Assembly: GCF_028389875.1 (NCBI RefSeq)
Contig: NC_084670.1
Coordinates: 16,215,383 to 16,279,382, forward strand
Reading direction: 5' to 3'
Source of the DNA: Rhea pennata
Lineage: Eukaryota; Chordata; Aves; Rheiformes; Rheidae
Length of the DNA: 64,000 nt
Of this stretch, positions 23,233 to 37,900 are shown piece by piece (within the stretch, counting starts at the first letter, position 1; the number at the start of each line of letters is the position of its first letter). The notes below the pieces were generated by a model. That model worked only from the letters and a program-made list of their open reading frames with translations, was not told where the DNA came from and did no database searches. The position numbers and the translations under genes are program-made.

Positions 23233-26200
23233 GCTGTAGTTGTCTTCAATCTACAATAAGCATGACGACAAAATACAGAGTTCTAAAGTTGAATTAGCAT
23301 GTGGATTGTAAATCCTGAATATCAAATATACAAATACACCATTAAATTACTGTAAAATACACAATAAAGTACATTTAAACAATATAAAGCCTCTGATTTG
23401 TCATTTCAGTTTTTAGTCATATGTAACAGTTCTTTCCTCAAATCAAAGTAAATTGCATGTGATAGCATGACCTCTGATCTAAAATCAGCTTGTCACAAGA
23501 TTGAACAAGATGCAAATTAGCAAAATTACCAAAACACTAGTTGTAAATCGTGTGTGCATATATATGTGAGTGCTTGTGAGAGAAAAAATTACAGTATATT
23601 TTACTCATATTCTGGACAAGGTCATACTTTTCCTTAAGTCAATTAATGCAAAAGGATAAAAATAACAGATTGTGATTCTTTTATGACTGTAGTTAATGTA
23701 CAAATTCTGCTTTGAACTAAAACAAAGCAACTCCCCTCACATCCACTCAACGGAGTTACACAAATACACACTGAAACACAATCCCGTGTATTTATTTAGG
23801 GAGTAAGAATAGGAGATTTTTTCTATACATAGATAAAACATTTGACACAATAATAGTAACTCTCACCTTCACCTATTTAACCTATTTACAACATTTTGCT
23901 GTATCAGAACTCCCAGAGAATATCCCCCAAATCAAACTAAAACTGGGCGATCATTCTGAAGTTCGAATTCTCTGGATGTCACCCTTTGAGAAGGTGGCCT
24001 GAAAATCCTACTGTCCTCTGCACTACTAAAATTAGACACAAAGATATGAAAGTAAAGCATTCACCCTCCTAAAAAAAGCACTATTAAGGAAAAGCAATAC
24101 TGGACACAATGTCTCAGTGAACAGTGTATCTTACCTGTTTCTCAAGCTAAGAGTATCACCCACATATAAGACATCTTTAGCTTCTGGAAATAATACTTAA
24201 ATACTTCTGTTGGCCAATTAAGGATTCATGTGCACATATCCAAATTCCTAGCAGTTGTTCTTTAGCTGTGCTGGCTAAAAGCTTTTAACCAATCTGGAAA
24301 AATGTCAGGGAGATTAATGCTTCCTTATGAGAAATGCCAGTCTTTACTAATACATCATGATTTACATGCTACAAAATGGTAGTAAAACCAAGCAGCTCAG
24401 AGCTTTCATTCAGCTTGTAGAAAAATATCTGCCAGAAATTAGTCAATGCATTGTATTTTCGAGTTGGATCACACACCTCAAAACCACACTATGCTGCTGA
24501 CTTGCAGTTTTTCCTCAATATATAAAATGTCCATGACTTTGGATCAGTTAATGATCCTTCAGATGGGCAGACTATCAGCAGTACAAATAATATATTACGA
24601 TATTTGGATGGACTAGAGAGCTATGGAAATGCATGGGAAGACTTTACCAATGAAGATGTTTCATAGGATCAGTCCTTGCAGTAAATCTGCAACTGTTTCT
24701 CAGCCTAGAGCTTAGGTCAGCAGTTCTCTAACTGGGAGAGCAAATCCCCTGCGGGAGATAGGAGGGCATCTCTGCGGAGGGTAAAAGACGAGCTCTTGCG
24801 GGGGTGCAGAGGGAGATGCAGCTGGAAGGAGATGGCTGCATACAGACAGGGCACCGCGACACCACAGTGCAGTTCTATAAACCCTGGCAGCCATCAGCCT
24901 CCGTGTGTATTTCCTCTTTTCAACTTCTCTACAGCAGGAATCATCTCAGATTATTACCTCTATTAGCTGTGCTTGGCTACAACAGCATCGAGACTACTCT
25001 CTCTAGTAACCTACCCGGAAGACCTGTTTTTAAGGGAAGGCTTCAAATAGCACGGATGAAAATACTGTATTTCCAAACTGGGAGCGACAGAGCTTGCTTA
25101 ACCTTGGCAAATCTGCTATCAGGAATCTCTGAACACACAGAGTCAAAAAAACGATTGTGATTTTTACTGTATACCATTTCCCTCCTGAAATCAGGATACA
25201 CACAATTTAGTTCAGGTTTGTTGCTCATCTGTATTGAATCAAGGACAGTAGAAAGAAAATGGTTAATCTATAAATGAAGAGATGTTTATGAAGGAGAAAA
25301 GAGTGTGTCTATTTAGACTAACACAGTTTTATACAAATAAGCTCTTTGAGTAGAAGTGTTCTAGGGAGAATGAAAGACGAGATGTTATCATACAGTCACC
25401 TGGCAAAAGCGAGAGCGCAGCAGCAGGAGAGTTACACTGGACACAATGCCTCTTTTCATGCAGAAGAAAAAAAAATACAGGTAGGGTAGTCTTCCTGGAG
25501 AGGGAACATCATTGTACACAGACAGGTACAGAGGTAGATGCTTGTGTCCATCTAAAGGAATAAGCTGAGCAAGGTACAGCAAAAGCAAGCGGGCAAAAGT
25601 AGTACCAAAGCGTGCTGGAGGCTGCAAGGGCATCTGAGTTAAAGGCAGGGGATGGTGGCAAGAACAGCCGGATCTGATGTTAAGAAGAAATTTTCACCTA
25701 TTGGTGCATATTTTGTACAATTCATGCTAAAAAGGAAACACTGAAGAGACACTCCTTCAAAACAGAAAACAGATCTTCGAAAAAAAAAAATAAATAAAGC
25801 AATTTATGATTTTGAACCAGTTCTTTGTCAACTATCTTACCAGTTCTAGGAAGTTCTGCTTAGAGCTGTTGCTACTTCTTGCTGCCACAGGAGACCTAAG
25901 TACACCTTTGTAGCACTACTCTGCCCGTCAGCTAATTATTACTTGCATCAGGTTGTGGCCTGTTATGACAGGTCACTTGTCCCAGTCATTAAACAATACA
26001 AAATACATATTCCCTCACATCCAGACTTCCCCAGAAAATAAGAACCAAACATAAATCAAAGGCAGTATTGCAATAAATTGTTACAATATCCATCAGCAGT
26101 GCCCAGAAACGTTCCACAGATAGCATGCTTATTCAGGTTCAATTTTTATTTCCCCTAGAGAAGCTAGTACTATGTATTGGAAGCACTTGAAGTGCAAGGT

Positions 26201-29200
26201 GATAATGAGGACTGGTATTACTGTCAGCTTTTCAGTGGCTACCTAATAAGCTGTATCGTCCATTCAGGCAAAAAAGACTGGGCACTTCTGCTACACTCTC
26301 TTCCACTTAGTCAACATCATTTCTGTGTGGTAAAGAAGTTACTGCGTAAACATGCAGGTACACTTTCTGCTTTCAGGTTTTTTGGGTCTAATATAATCTG
26401 CTACCTCTGCACATGCTAGTGTGTGGTTTTCTAATTTTATTAGTTTATGGCAGTCTGGAAGAGCCATTGCAAAACATACTAAGTAAGATTTTCACACAGA
26501 TAGTTTTCCAAAGGAAAAAAAAAATAGTCATTTCTCCTGTTTAAATGTAGGAAAATGTTGCATCCAAAATGTCGATAGAATTTTTAACTGAATTCTACTT
26601 AGGAACTCAATGACTTAGAGGAGTAAAGAAAATCATTTGTGCTAAGCAGCTAGATCAGCTCTTGATCAAAATAATTCAATAATAAGTTCAAAGAATAGCT
26701 CAAAGAATAGTAAGTTCAAAATAACACAAAACTCTAACAAAGTAGGAGATCTCAGTCCAGTTTCCACTTTTCTTTTACTGTTCATAAAGGAAGAGTTATG
26801 GTATTTGGAGGAGCATCGAAGTATGCAAAATGTCTGTCAGTAAGAATACTGGAATTCGTAGAATTTACATTTTTGCTCTCCCCATTTTGCTGTCACTAAT
26901 ATATTATTCTATGGTCTTCTAAAGTAAAAAAAAGTGGTCATGTTCATAGAAAAAGAAGCTTCTATGCTAAGACACCAATTTCTAAACACATCCTATATAC
27001 AAAACTATGATAAAAAATTGTAACATTATAGCAAAAAATGGTATTTTTTACTATCACAAAAATAAAGTGCATCATGAAGTTCTAAAACCACTTGAAAAAA
27101 ATTCTCTGGTCTAAATTATATGAAAATATTTTTACACAAATCACCCTTCCATTTCTTTCTTACTTTATTCTATATTGCTTGCAACTGACTTCTGCCTTTC
27201 ATGTTCCTTCACTATTAGGTCCTTATGCAGTGTGGAGCTGAAATTATTATTTTTATCTCTAAATAGAAACATACGTGCCATCAAGCCCTTCCCCTGCTAC
27301 AAGGGTAAGCATCCCAGTAAAAGCATCAAAATAGAGAGGGTAGTCAAATTAAAACTTAAAATAAAACAATGCAACTTGTGAATATATTCCAAAGAATCAG
27401 GCCAATGAGATTCTTCAACAAAAGATGAATCAAACCATTAACTACAGAACTACAACTATGCACTCTAACAAAAAGAGACTAGTTCACATATGTATACTTA
27501 AAATAGATTTAGAAAATTAATAATGATAAAATTATCCTTTACCAAAACACTCCAAGGTCTAAAGCAGAGATAATACTCTATCAATCAAGGTCATGTTTTT
27601 AATGTGAACCCTTTCTTTTTAGATATCATTTGACAATACAGTACAGTTTGAAAAACTACACAGGCTATACATATATTGAAAACGACTTCAGAGTCGTGGC
27701 ACATATGACAATACCTCTGAAAGACTATTAGCTTTTAAATTTCTTCCTATTTTAGACTGTTTCCATATCTACAGTGAAATTGGATTGTCAGTTGTATTTG
27801 AATTACCAGGATTCTTTGCATACAGACAAGTAATCACTCACCAACAGTGGAATATTTTAGTATAGATATTCAAGCTAGCAGACTGCTTTCATCCAAGTCC
27901 ATTAGTGTAATTTACTCAGTCTGCCAAAGTGTCTGTAAACGCTCAGTAGCTAGGAAGGAATCCACACAGCTCCTGACATAAGAAGCTTTCACTCTGAAAT
28001 GGAGACAGACTTTAGATATAGTTATATAACTTGGCACATGACCATAACGATGAAGGGCAACAGCACAGTGTTGCACCCCCAGCCTACAATTAGTTGGAAA
28101 ATTTCACAGAAATAACAAAAAGCAACAAAGTGAAAATAGTCTTCAGAGCACAGACCCAGCAAAACATCTTTTTTACAGTCTGACCTAAATAATAAATTTT
28201 GCGCTTCCTTTAGATCTCAGGGGACAAGGTCCAGGATCCACTCTAGTGGTTTGCTATTTATTACAAAGATACCATATTTTCAACCAACAAGTAAGCACTA
28301 ATCAGAACTTCTCAAAGTAATAAATAATAGTGATACATCTGAAATACATACAAAGTCTGTTCTTTGCATATTTAATTCTTGAGATAAAGAAAAATTCCCC
28401 CAAATAAGAAAAAAATCTAACTTATTTTTAAACATGCCACGTGAGATCTTGCTCAATTACACAAAACTATAATCTACTCTTGATCTGGAATTGAACTATA
28501 AAATGCAGATTCAAAATGAGATTATGACATTAACAAATGATAATAGAGAAAAATCTTTACTACTATCATCAAATAGCAAGGCAACAATTTGCAGGTACTG
28601 AACTACAGAATTAAAAGCATCATATCCTTTCATGATTTTAGTAAGTGTCTCGACAAAACGTATGCTGAACTTAAAGGTTCCTACTACATCCTAGCATAGC
28701 TTAGCAGTTTGGTTTTAACATGCTAAAAGAACAACTCAATGGCAAATTCTCATTCCTACATAGAATTCTGCATGCAAAAAGCAATTCTCATTTTAAGGCT
28801 CAATGTGTCATCAAAATGATAAATTTGTTTTTAAAAGGCTATCTGTCAAATAGCTTTAAATGAATAAACATTAGAGCTTGGTTCAAAACATTTTGAAGTT
28901 GAAGGAAATCTATTAACTTCAGCAGCATTTGTTTTCAATAAATGAAATGAGATGTTTATTCAGCAGCTCTTTCAGATAAAGTTAACGTACAGTTTTCAGA
29001 TGTTTGAGTTGCTAAATAGACAGCTATAAGCTATACAAGAATAAAAACGGCATGACAACTTAAATTTTTTTGAATCACATGCAGTACTGTAAGACAATTC
29101 TCTCAATCTGATCCCTCTCAAATATTTTATCAAAGTGGTCAGCACTTTTAAAGTTTTACAAAATTTGTTTAAACTACTAAGCATTATAACTATGGTGACA

Positions 29201-31741
29201 GCACTCTACCTCTGAATCCACGCGTCACTGTTACATGAACAGGAGCATAACCTTACAACTGCCATTTCACTTTTGAGATCAGATTCATCAAGGGCTCTAA
29301 AATCAGTCTTAGCTTTTTTGCAGCATAGCTGGTATAACAAATACAACAGCACAGCACCTATTTCGTAATACTGAAAGCATAAGTTATACTGGATAGTCGA
29401 GGGTAGGCTAGACCCTTCCAGCCTACTTTCAAAACATTATATAAAACAGAGTTTGTGTCACAGTTACAAAATTATCTTTTGCTAGAAAAATAAAGATGCA
29501 TTATCTTTAGAGAGAAGGTTACTTTCTACTGCCAGTTACATCATTCAGTTACCCATGTCACTACATTTGGTTATTACATCAGTTATACATGTCTATGCAG
29601 AACACCCAGATATGTACAGTGTGAGTTTCATGAAAGACTTGCCTTTGGTATTGCCCAACTTTGCACCTAATAGTTCTGCATTAGGTTTCTAAACTTGTTT
29701 AATATTTCATATTTTGTGACTCTAAGTATAGATCCTTGATCGGAAATATGGGAAATTTATTAGAAACTCTGACATGGCTGAAATCTCACAAGGTAGAGTT
29801 TCACACAAAATACTTGTTCCTTACTCACAATTTAAAGATCACAATTGGGCATAAAAGCATTTTGTTTCATCTTTTCAGTGCTGCAGTGGAGGAACGTTGC
29901 TTCTTTTTGCTCTCCTGTTCATTTTCCAAAAGGGATCTTCCAACTCTTATCCAAATTTAAATTAATTTCAAAGCTTTCAAAGTTGAGGAACTTTTTTTAA
30001 AAAAAAAAGGACCACCAAGACCTCCAAAGTGTGTTTCATAGCAGAGTACACAATGTGACTGTTAGTTTGTTCTCACCCTTCCAAAAGCCTTGAGGAAAGT
30101 GATAACATATTTCAGGCTGTTAGCAAAATTAGTATAGAGCTACATATTTATATTCTGAATATTGAAAGGAAAAGGTCAATTAAAAAAATCAAGCTAGAAC
30201 TAGAACTGCAATAAAAATGTCAATGTTTGTACCTATTTCTTGTTCAGTAAGATACAGGAAACACACTTTCACTTGCCTTATCAGTTAGTGTATGATGATA
30301 ACAAATCAATAATTTATAAGGAAAATGCAAGGAATTTTTGATAAAAACCAACTTCACTTAGCATTCATAATGGCAAGGAAAAACATTGGCAAAATAGCTC
30401 AAATATACCAAAGAGCAACCATGTTTTTACACTGTAAAATCTGAATTTTAGAAAATATAGCTCTGCATCATTTGCTACTAAAAAATAACACCTTTCATAA
30501 TCACTTTCTTGAACTCTGTCAGCACAAAGCATGGACAATGCATAGTTGTCGTACTACTGCTCACCACTTCAGTAAGTGTTGGTAACACTAAAAAACTGCT
30601 AGCAGGTTAGGATTTTCCTAACTTTGAAATAGAGCATTTTACTAAATCTAAAACAATGTTCCTTAGCCCATGGTCACAATAAGGTCCACTGAACACTGCT
30701 GAATGAAATAACATCTCTATTGTAACTACCTACTTTGTAATATCACCAACTCTTCTACCTCTGTTTAGAATAGTATCAGAGTGCTATAAGCATTTTCAGC
30801 AATTCATATCCTAGACTAGAGCACATTGGCCACATCTGGTCTGCAAAGGACAGCTGACTGACACCTACCCTACCACTCTACATGAAATGTTCCCTTTAAA
30901 GGACATTAGGGACCATAAGTATGAGAAACTGTCAACTATTGGACTGCCAGCCATTAAGGGCTAATGCTCTTTGTGGCTAATGAAAGAAACAGAACTCTGT
31001 AATAATAATGTGCAAAAATAATTGTAATACTTGAGTAAAGTAACATTAACATCTGGCATTGAAAATGTGTTTTTGATGGGGGAAAGGGTAAAGAGAGAGT
31101 TAGAAGAGGAACAGAGCCATGGCACTTGTGCAAACATCTGTTTGGCTTTTATTTTTGCAGTGCACCACACCTGCTCTTCACTATAGCATGCCAAAATAGA
31201 CCAATCTGTATTACTAGGTGCTTTTGATTATGTCCAACACACACTAATCATCACTGAAATTAACTATTTCTTACTGTTTCTATCCTTCTCAATAGATTAA
31301 TTTCTCTAGCAACAGCATTACATAAGCATCTACAAGGTAAGATATCTTAACATTTTATATGAATCAGAATATTTGTCTTTACATAGTGTAATAGGAAAAA
31401 AAAAAACACTAAACCCTTTAATGATACTGCTACAATTGCAATGACTCCTTATATTATAAATTGCCCCTGTGGGGAGATGTACTAATGATCGTGAATAAAG
31501 AATGTCATTAGAAGGCTCCCCTTCAAGCATGTAACTCTCCCTTCTTGCTTTAACTTGATGGCATTAGCTCCATGTGAGAATGGCCTCAAGTTCCAAGCAA
31601 CACAAATATGGTTAATGCCAGTTCTACAGACATTCACATGTTGTAAGAATCACACCCCAACTACATTATCTCTCCCCTTACATCTGGTATTTTCCTGGCC
31701 TACACTTGACAGATCTACTTCAGCATTACTGAATACAGACT

Positions 31742-31781
31742 GCAACCATCAAAAACCGCTCGCAACCATCAAACACTGCTC
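31742..31781 (+). repeat. Tandem duplication, 2 x 20 bp
   Basis: Two adjacent 20-bp units beginning GCAACCATCAAA and ending GCTC differ at two positions. Confidence 0.85.
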
Positions 31782-33241
31782 ACAAAGACTCTAGCAGGGA
31801 ATTACATCATCCAAATTCACATGCTGCCACAGTAGAACGTGTTCTAGTTTAGCAGAAAGGATGGTACAGCAGCCTGAAATCTATACTGACTGACATTAGC
31901 CTCCAGTTTCAGCACCTGATTTGAAAATGCTAAGCAAAACTCAGAACGTGGATAAGCTACCAGGTGTGCTCATGAGAAACATCCAAAGTTCTCTTGGCAG
32001 CAGAAGTACAAAGAAAAGGTGCTCTGTCGTCATCACTAAATTGTTTTATCGTATTATACTGACACTTTCTTTTATTATAATGATCTGCTCAGCCCCACTG
32101 GCAATATCTGCACATTTTTATAGGGTTGCTTACTGGCCTCCAGTATTTTGATTACTACGCCAAATAATTCTACTCTGTAAAGAATAAATGATAGCTAAAA
32201 AAATCTTTCAGTTGGCCTACTCTATCACTAAGGCCACTGCAACCACTCTCCATAGTTTACCTGATAAAGCTGCCCAGAAACATGACATCCGAGCAAAAGC
32301 AAGTTTTTCTCCCCAAAGTTTAATATTTCTGACTTAATGGGACCACTAATTTTGAAAATAGTTCTGCAAATAAAAACAGTAGAAAAATCAGCAATTTCAG
32401 AAGAATGCAATTCCAGAGAAGCCTCTCTAGATGGAATTGACCCAATTCATAAAAACTCCTTTTAAAGGCTGAATTACTTCCAATTCCCCTGCGTCATGCT
32501 ATTTTTATCCATTGTAGGGGATCTAATGAAAGAGTAATGAGATGTGATTCCAGTATCCTGTTATAGGAATATTTTGTGCATGTGTCACCCATACAGAGAA
32601 ATACAGCATGTATTTCCTGCCAGTCAAAAAGCCTAGAAATACACTGTGCCTTAAATATTGACCATAAACTAAATAGTGGAATATCTAAAGCAAGAAAGAA
32701 AAAGGAAGTACATTAGACTCTGCAAACACTAGTTTTACTTTTTGCTAAGAACAAAGCAGCATGTGAATATTCTACCAAAAAGTATTCCCAGATGATACTC
32801 AGAAGATCAGAGTAACATACCTCCTGAATCACAACAGCATTACTGCTGCAACCCTGTAGTACTGAACAGTTCTATTTAGTGACTAATCATACGCTGTCTC
32901 TGAGCTACAGAATATACTGACAATGACATTGGAGGTTTTACTGTAGTTTAAAATAATGGAAAAAAATCTGAGGCGATAACTGACCTAAGCATGCCTATTT
33001 CCCTTCAAGTCTTTAATCACAGCCGTAGCACAGTTCCATGTTTGGAAAAATATCAGAGCCAGTGCTGTCCTCATCCATCCCATGATCAGCTCCCCAAAAG
33101 AAAGACTTAAAAGCAATTGGCTCTGGAGTGTTTGTTTTCCCTGTTTAAAAAGTCTTTGTGGGTTCATCTAGAACCAGACTTCAGAAGTGCACTGAAATAC
33201 AAATCCTCAGTCAGAAGGGGTATTTATTCCTCTTTATTGAG

Positions 33242-33272
33242 AAATAAAGAGAAATTTGATTTCTCTTTATTT
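33242..33272 (+). repeat. Perfect inverted repeat, 14-bp arms, 3-nt loop
   Basis: AAATAAAGAGAAAT (33242-33255) is followed by TTG and then the exact reverse complement ATTTCTCTTTATTT (33259-33272). A related CTCTTTATT just upstream (33230-33238) could pair with the left arm instead. Confidence 0.9.
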
Positions 33273-34909
33273 TAAGATGTATGATGCAAGATACATTCTT
33301 CAGGTAATCTTTTAAGGGACATTCTTAACAAAACTGAAGGGCATGAACTTACCCAAGCAAATAAATACTGGCTGAAAAGTTACTCACTTTTTAATATTAA
33401 AGAGAATTACATTCATTTATTATGTTATAATAAACTCTCATAAAATAAAACATTGCTGAGAAATAGTCCACACACTTCTGTATTCATCATATTATTTGAG
33501 ACTAAAAATTACAGTGTATATCCTTTTGTGTTTCTCACTCTCAAACATATCACACCTTTCATTTTACAGAATAATTTTGGTTGCCAGTGAGCAAATCCTT
33601 TATTCATTTACTTGATGATGAGAGATAGGAAAAAAGAACGTTTAGCTATAAATGCTCCAAACCCAGACAAATGCTCTTCTAAATACAAATGTATGGAACA
33701 GTTCAACACACCTATTAACCAGAAGAATAAATCTTTCAGTAAGTGCTTAATACAAAGTATTAATACATATGAGAGGGAAGGAGAGGACCTGTGAAAATCC
33801 AGACAAAACAAATGGAGAAGAAACTGAGATTCACAGTTGGCTATTGGCCCAGGACTTGACTACTATTTCACAAATATGAAACTCCTTCCCAATTTTTCTT
33901 CTGGCAATCAAAGGAGCATAAAAACAAGAACTTTTGGAAAACCTCTGGAAAATTTCCACAGTTCCTCTTTTGGAAGGAATAGATACATACACAAAGTACA
34001 GAAATGGTCTCAAGTTTGCAGTGTAAACGAGATCATAGGATCTCCTCCACAGCCCACTGAAGTAAATGTAGACATATCTATTGACTTTTGAGTACTTTAA
34101 ATAATAGAGTGTAAGTTCCAGAATAGCCCTGGAGATGGCACAATTCAGGAATATAATTAAAACATGCACTAATAAAGCCAATCCATGTTTCATCCAGGTC
34201 AAAACTATACTCCATTTAAATCAAATCTTTGGCACAGTAGCAATTACAGCTAAAAACAGAGTTGCATCTGAATCTCTCTCCCCTTTTGACAAAGACTATA
34301 AGTATCAAGCATTGCTTTTAGGTCTACCGACAGTGCCTCATGTTCCATAGTTCAAATAGGATTCACTCCTCATTCAGAAACAGGGATTACTGTGCAGGCA
34401 ATATACAGCTACTCAGAACAATGAAATGTCTTATGCTGCTGTGCAGACGCATCCTTTGACCAGCTAGTCCATCAAGTTTGACCACATTCATACAGATGTT
34501 CCTGAATCCAGTTTCTTTATCAAACAGAAAGATAAACTATGAACTCAACAACACATGAGAAAGAGCATAAAAACTGAGAAAAAGGGAGCAAGAACACTGG
34601 AAAAAGAACTCACTCCAAAATGTATGTGGTATACACAAATTAAGTCAAATTAAAGTTAATGTATTTCAGTTAACAGGCTACAATAGAGAGCAACAGCAAA
34701 AAATAAAGCTTTGGTAGATGCATGCAGCACTATGATCTATCAATTTCCTCATAAAAACTACTGATAAGAGTGCAAAATATTTATCTATCATGGATTTGAC
34801 TGACAAGTTTACACACTGCAAAATAAACATTCATACCAGGACCATTCACTGATATGAAAAAGGGTTTAAAATAACTCTGTTGTAGAACTAGCTGAATGAA
34901 ATCACTTAC

Positions 34910-34950
34910 CTGTAAGCGTTGTACTGCTGAAACTACCTGGAGAGTCACCT
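34910..34950 (-). other. TTLL7: Candidate TTLL7 5' UTR exon (41 nt)
   Basis: On the minus strand TTGTTTTCAG is followed by 41 nt ending ACAG and a consensus donor GTAAGTGA. A TGCTAAG branch-point-like motif lies upstream. It is placed between the island and the coding start on the same strand. Very short size and no coding content make this a prediction from splice motifs only. Confidence 0.5.
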
Positions 34951-37900
34951 CTGAAAACAAATTTTTCTATCCTTAGCATTTTTTACATCTCTTTCTTACC
35001 CTTTCTAAATATTTTATTTTTGTATTTTGAGTGAAAATGGAAATACATGATATATGCAATAAAAAAACAACAACATTTTCCCACTTTACTTAGAGTATGG
35101 CAAGAACAGTGGGAAGAAAGTCAGTGGGATTTAGTCATAATAATAAGCTAAAGTGAAATGAAATCTAAAAAGAGAAAATGACCCAGTGATTGCGAAGGAG
35201 TTACACCAAAGAGATGAGGTATTATAACCAGAACAACAATTTCTTCAAATGTAGAATTAAGAGGTCAAGACCACAATAACGTAAAATTGTAGCAGAGAAC
35301 TAAGGTACATAAAATGAATACGGAAGATAGAGTTCATGCACTGATACGAAAAACTGGATTATGATTCTCTTCCGGCTTTGGACAGATGGGATTATTTTTT
35401 TGAAATCAAACCTGGTTGGCTTGATTGAGGCAATCAATGAGGCAAAAAATGAAACCATGGAGTGCAATTTTTAACCCAAACATGAAACGAACTTCAGTAA
35501 AGCAATGGAAAGAGAAATGTTACCTCATTTCCTGAAATAATCCTTTCTGGACAGATGACATTGCAAGTGCATTTATTCCTCAAATATAAAGACATAATGG
35601 TAGAATCATCTGAATAAATGAAGATTCCTACAGTGCAGCAGATTATATCTGAGCTGCCTTCACCATCAGCCTCTATACTGTCAGTGTAGACAGTTGTAGG
35701 TATCTGGACTGTAGACGTATAAGTATTGATGAGATGAATACCATCCAAGTTGTTCATCATGAAAATCTTGCTCTATTTGAAATAAACAACAATTAAGGCA
35801 TCTAGAGGGGCCATAACTGGACAGATAGAACTTCCAAAACGACAAAGTGGTAAACTCAAGGACTTGAGTTTCCTCCTATAATTTCCCATCGTTTAAATGC
35901 AACCAACAGTGATACTGTTTCCTGTGGGGGCATGGAATTGACAGCAAAATCTAGACAGAGTAAATGCTGGAAAGAAAAAGATACTTTACAAATGACTTTA
36001 CTTGACATCAGATACAACTGGCCTTCTCTTCCTGGATCAGTCTATTTTTTTTTCCTTTCCCCTCCACTGAGGGCCAAAGTGCTTATCTAATGTTGATGAA
36101 TCTACAAATCCTTTTAATCATATTTTGATTGGTAGTAATTAATGTGTTTCCAGTTCTTTCCAGTTGACTAGATCAACTCATATTCCCCAAAAAAATGAAT
36201 ATAACTTTCAATTTTTCCTCAGTGGTTTAGTCAAGTACTTTAGTGCAGAACTCCTTCTTGGGTAAAGTGCTCTACATTCTGTTCAAAGCTTGATGCTTTG
36301 TACAAATACAATGTATTTTTAGTAACAGTCACACACATCATCATCTTCTGTGTTCCATAAGATATAAACTCTTTTTGCAGCCCACTAATTGTGAAGCTAA
36401 CTGCAGCTACGTAAATTACTTTAAAGTTTTCAGTGTAGTTTAGGGCTTTGTTCAAGCCTTGTCTTTGCTTACTGCTTTTGCTCTTCACAGATTTGCGTGG
36501 TGCTAATATGAACCAACCTCCATCTCCCTTTCCACACATCTCTGATGAATATTCTCCATTTGGTAAGATCACTGCTACTCAGCTTTCCAGTTCTGTCTTT
36601 TGAGCAGTCTTTTGTCCTTGGGAATGCTCCCAATGACCTCAGACTTTACAAGCTCTTACTGGAAGTTGGCAGGGAACCCAGTCTCCAGGGATCTTGTACA
36701 CTAAGATTCCTTACTTTTCCTCTCTCTGTCTTTAAAAACGTCTCTTGCTCATTTCAGGGAGGAACTATTCCCTTAATGAGGAGGAGCCGGGAGCCTAGCG
36801 CGACAACAAGGACAGCTCATGGTACCCAAGCAAGGCCAGCATGGCCAACCCAGGGATGGTAGCCTAGCTTAACCAAGAGTCCAAATTGTTAGGCAAGTTG
36901 GTAGTGATGAATTAGGTCCAAGGTCAAACCAAGAAGGCAATTCACATGTCAGGATCAGGTCCAGCAACAGTAACCAGGGTCACACACAGCCCAGTGACCA
37001 CCAGGCAGGTCCACAGAGACAAGACAGGACTGAGGTCAAGCTGGGAAGTCAGTCTGTGGATCAGGGTCCAGATCAAGGGATCCACAGACATGGCTATGAC
37101 TGAGCTGGAGACCAGTACTCCTACACTGTACTTCTCTACATCTCTCTCTGCAGTCTCTAATTTTTCTTCTATTTCTTCATTTGCAGGATATTGCCCTAAA
37201 GCAGCATCCACAAGAATCATGATTCTAGCAAAGACCTTGCAACAATACAAAATTGTATGGATTTCTCTCTCTTCATGCAATAACACTTTGCTTTACTTAC
37301 TGAACATATCTTATACAGCAGAAACATTCTTTTCAGTGTGTGCTTCCAGTTTTAAAATAGTACAATATGAACCAAAATAAGTGACATTCTTACATCACTC
37401 TTTTTCACTGTACAAGGAGAAAAATATTATTCAAATTAATGCCTAATTGTTAAAGCTTCCCAGTATTTTTATAGTCAAAGACTTCAGATTTATATGAAGA
37501 CAGAAAGTTAAAATAGTATTATATCCCAAAGAAAAAAAAAAAAGTAGGAAATAAAGTGTTATAAAAAGGTCTGGAATTTTTTTTCCTGGGTGGAAAAATT
37601 ACACACTTTTCAGGTCTCTTCCACTAATAATTCTTATCGTGTTTTAGAACTGCCTCCCCACAACACACACACAAGATGTATTGTTTTTAGCTTTCCTTAA
37701 TGTAACAAATTCACAGAAAATTCACATTCAGTGAGTATTAAATACATTACAATCACCCACAAAATTAAGGAAAATGCCAAAAGATAGCTCTACTGCATAT
37801 TTTTCAAGAAAAGTCCATTGTGAGCAAGTATATAGCAGAAATTTCCCCATCAAGTCTCATAACCCTCTGCCCCATCAATCCACCTCTTTTTTGTTTACAA

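Larger units (their letters stand above)
22131..34909 (-). other. TTLL7 5' UTR intron (about 12.8 kb)
   Basis: This span is a non-coding intron if the upstream UTR exon at 34910-34950 is right. It is AT-rich and contains T22 (23211-23232), a 20-bp tandem pair (31742-31781) and a perfect hairpin (33242-33272). The segment 24700-25100 is somewhat richer in GC without a recognisable identity. I see no protein gene. Confidence 0.6.

Noticed and set aside
24713-24800. Start resembling a hAT (Charlie-type) terminal inverted repeat, CAGCAGTTCTCTAACTGGGA
   Set aside because: I could not find a matching inverted terminus or 8-bp duplication downstream, so the resemblance may be chance.
36240-36572. 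110-codon minus-strand ORF
   Set aside because: No recognisable family, no plausible promoter or splice context; length is expected by chance in 64 kb.
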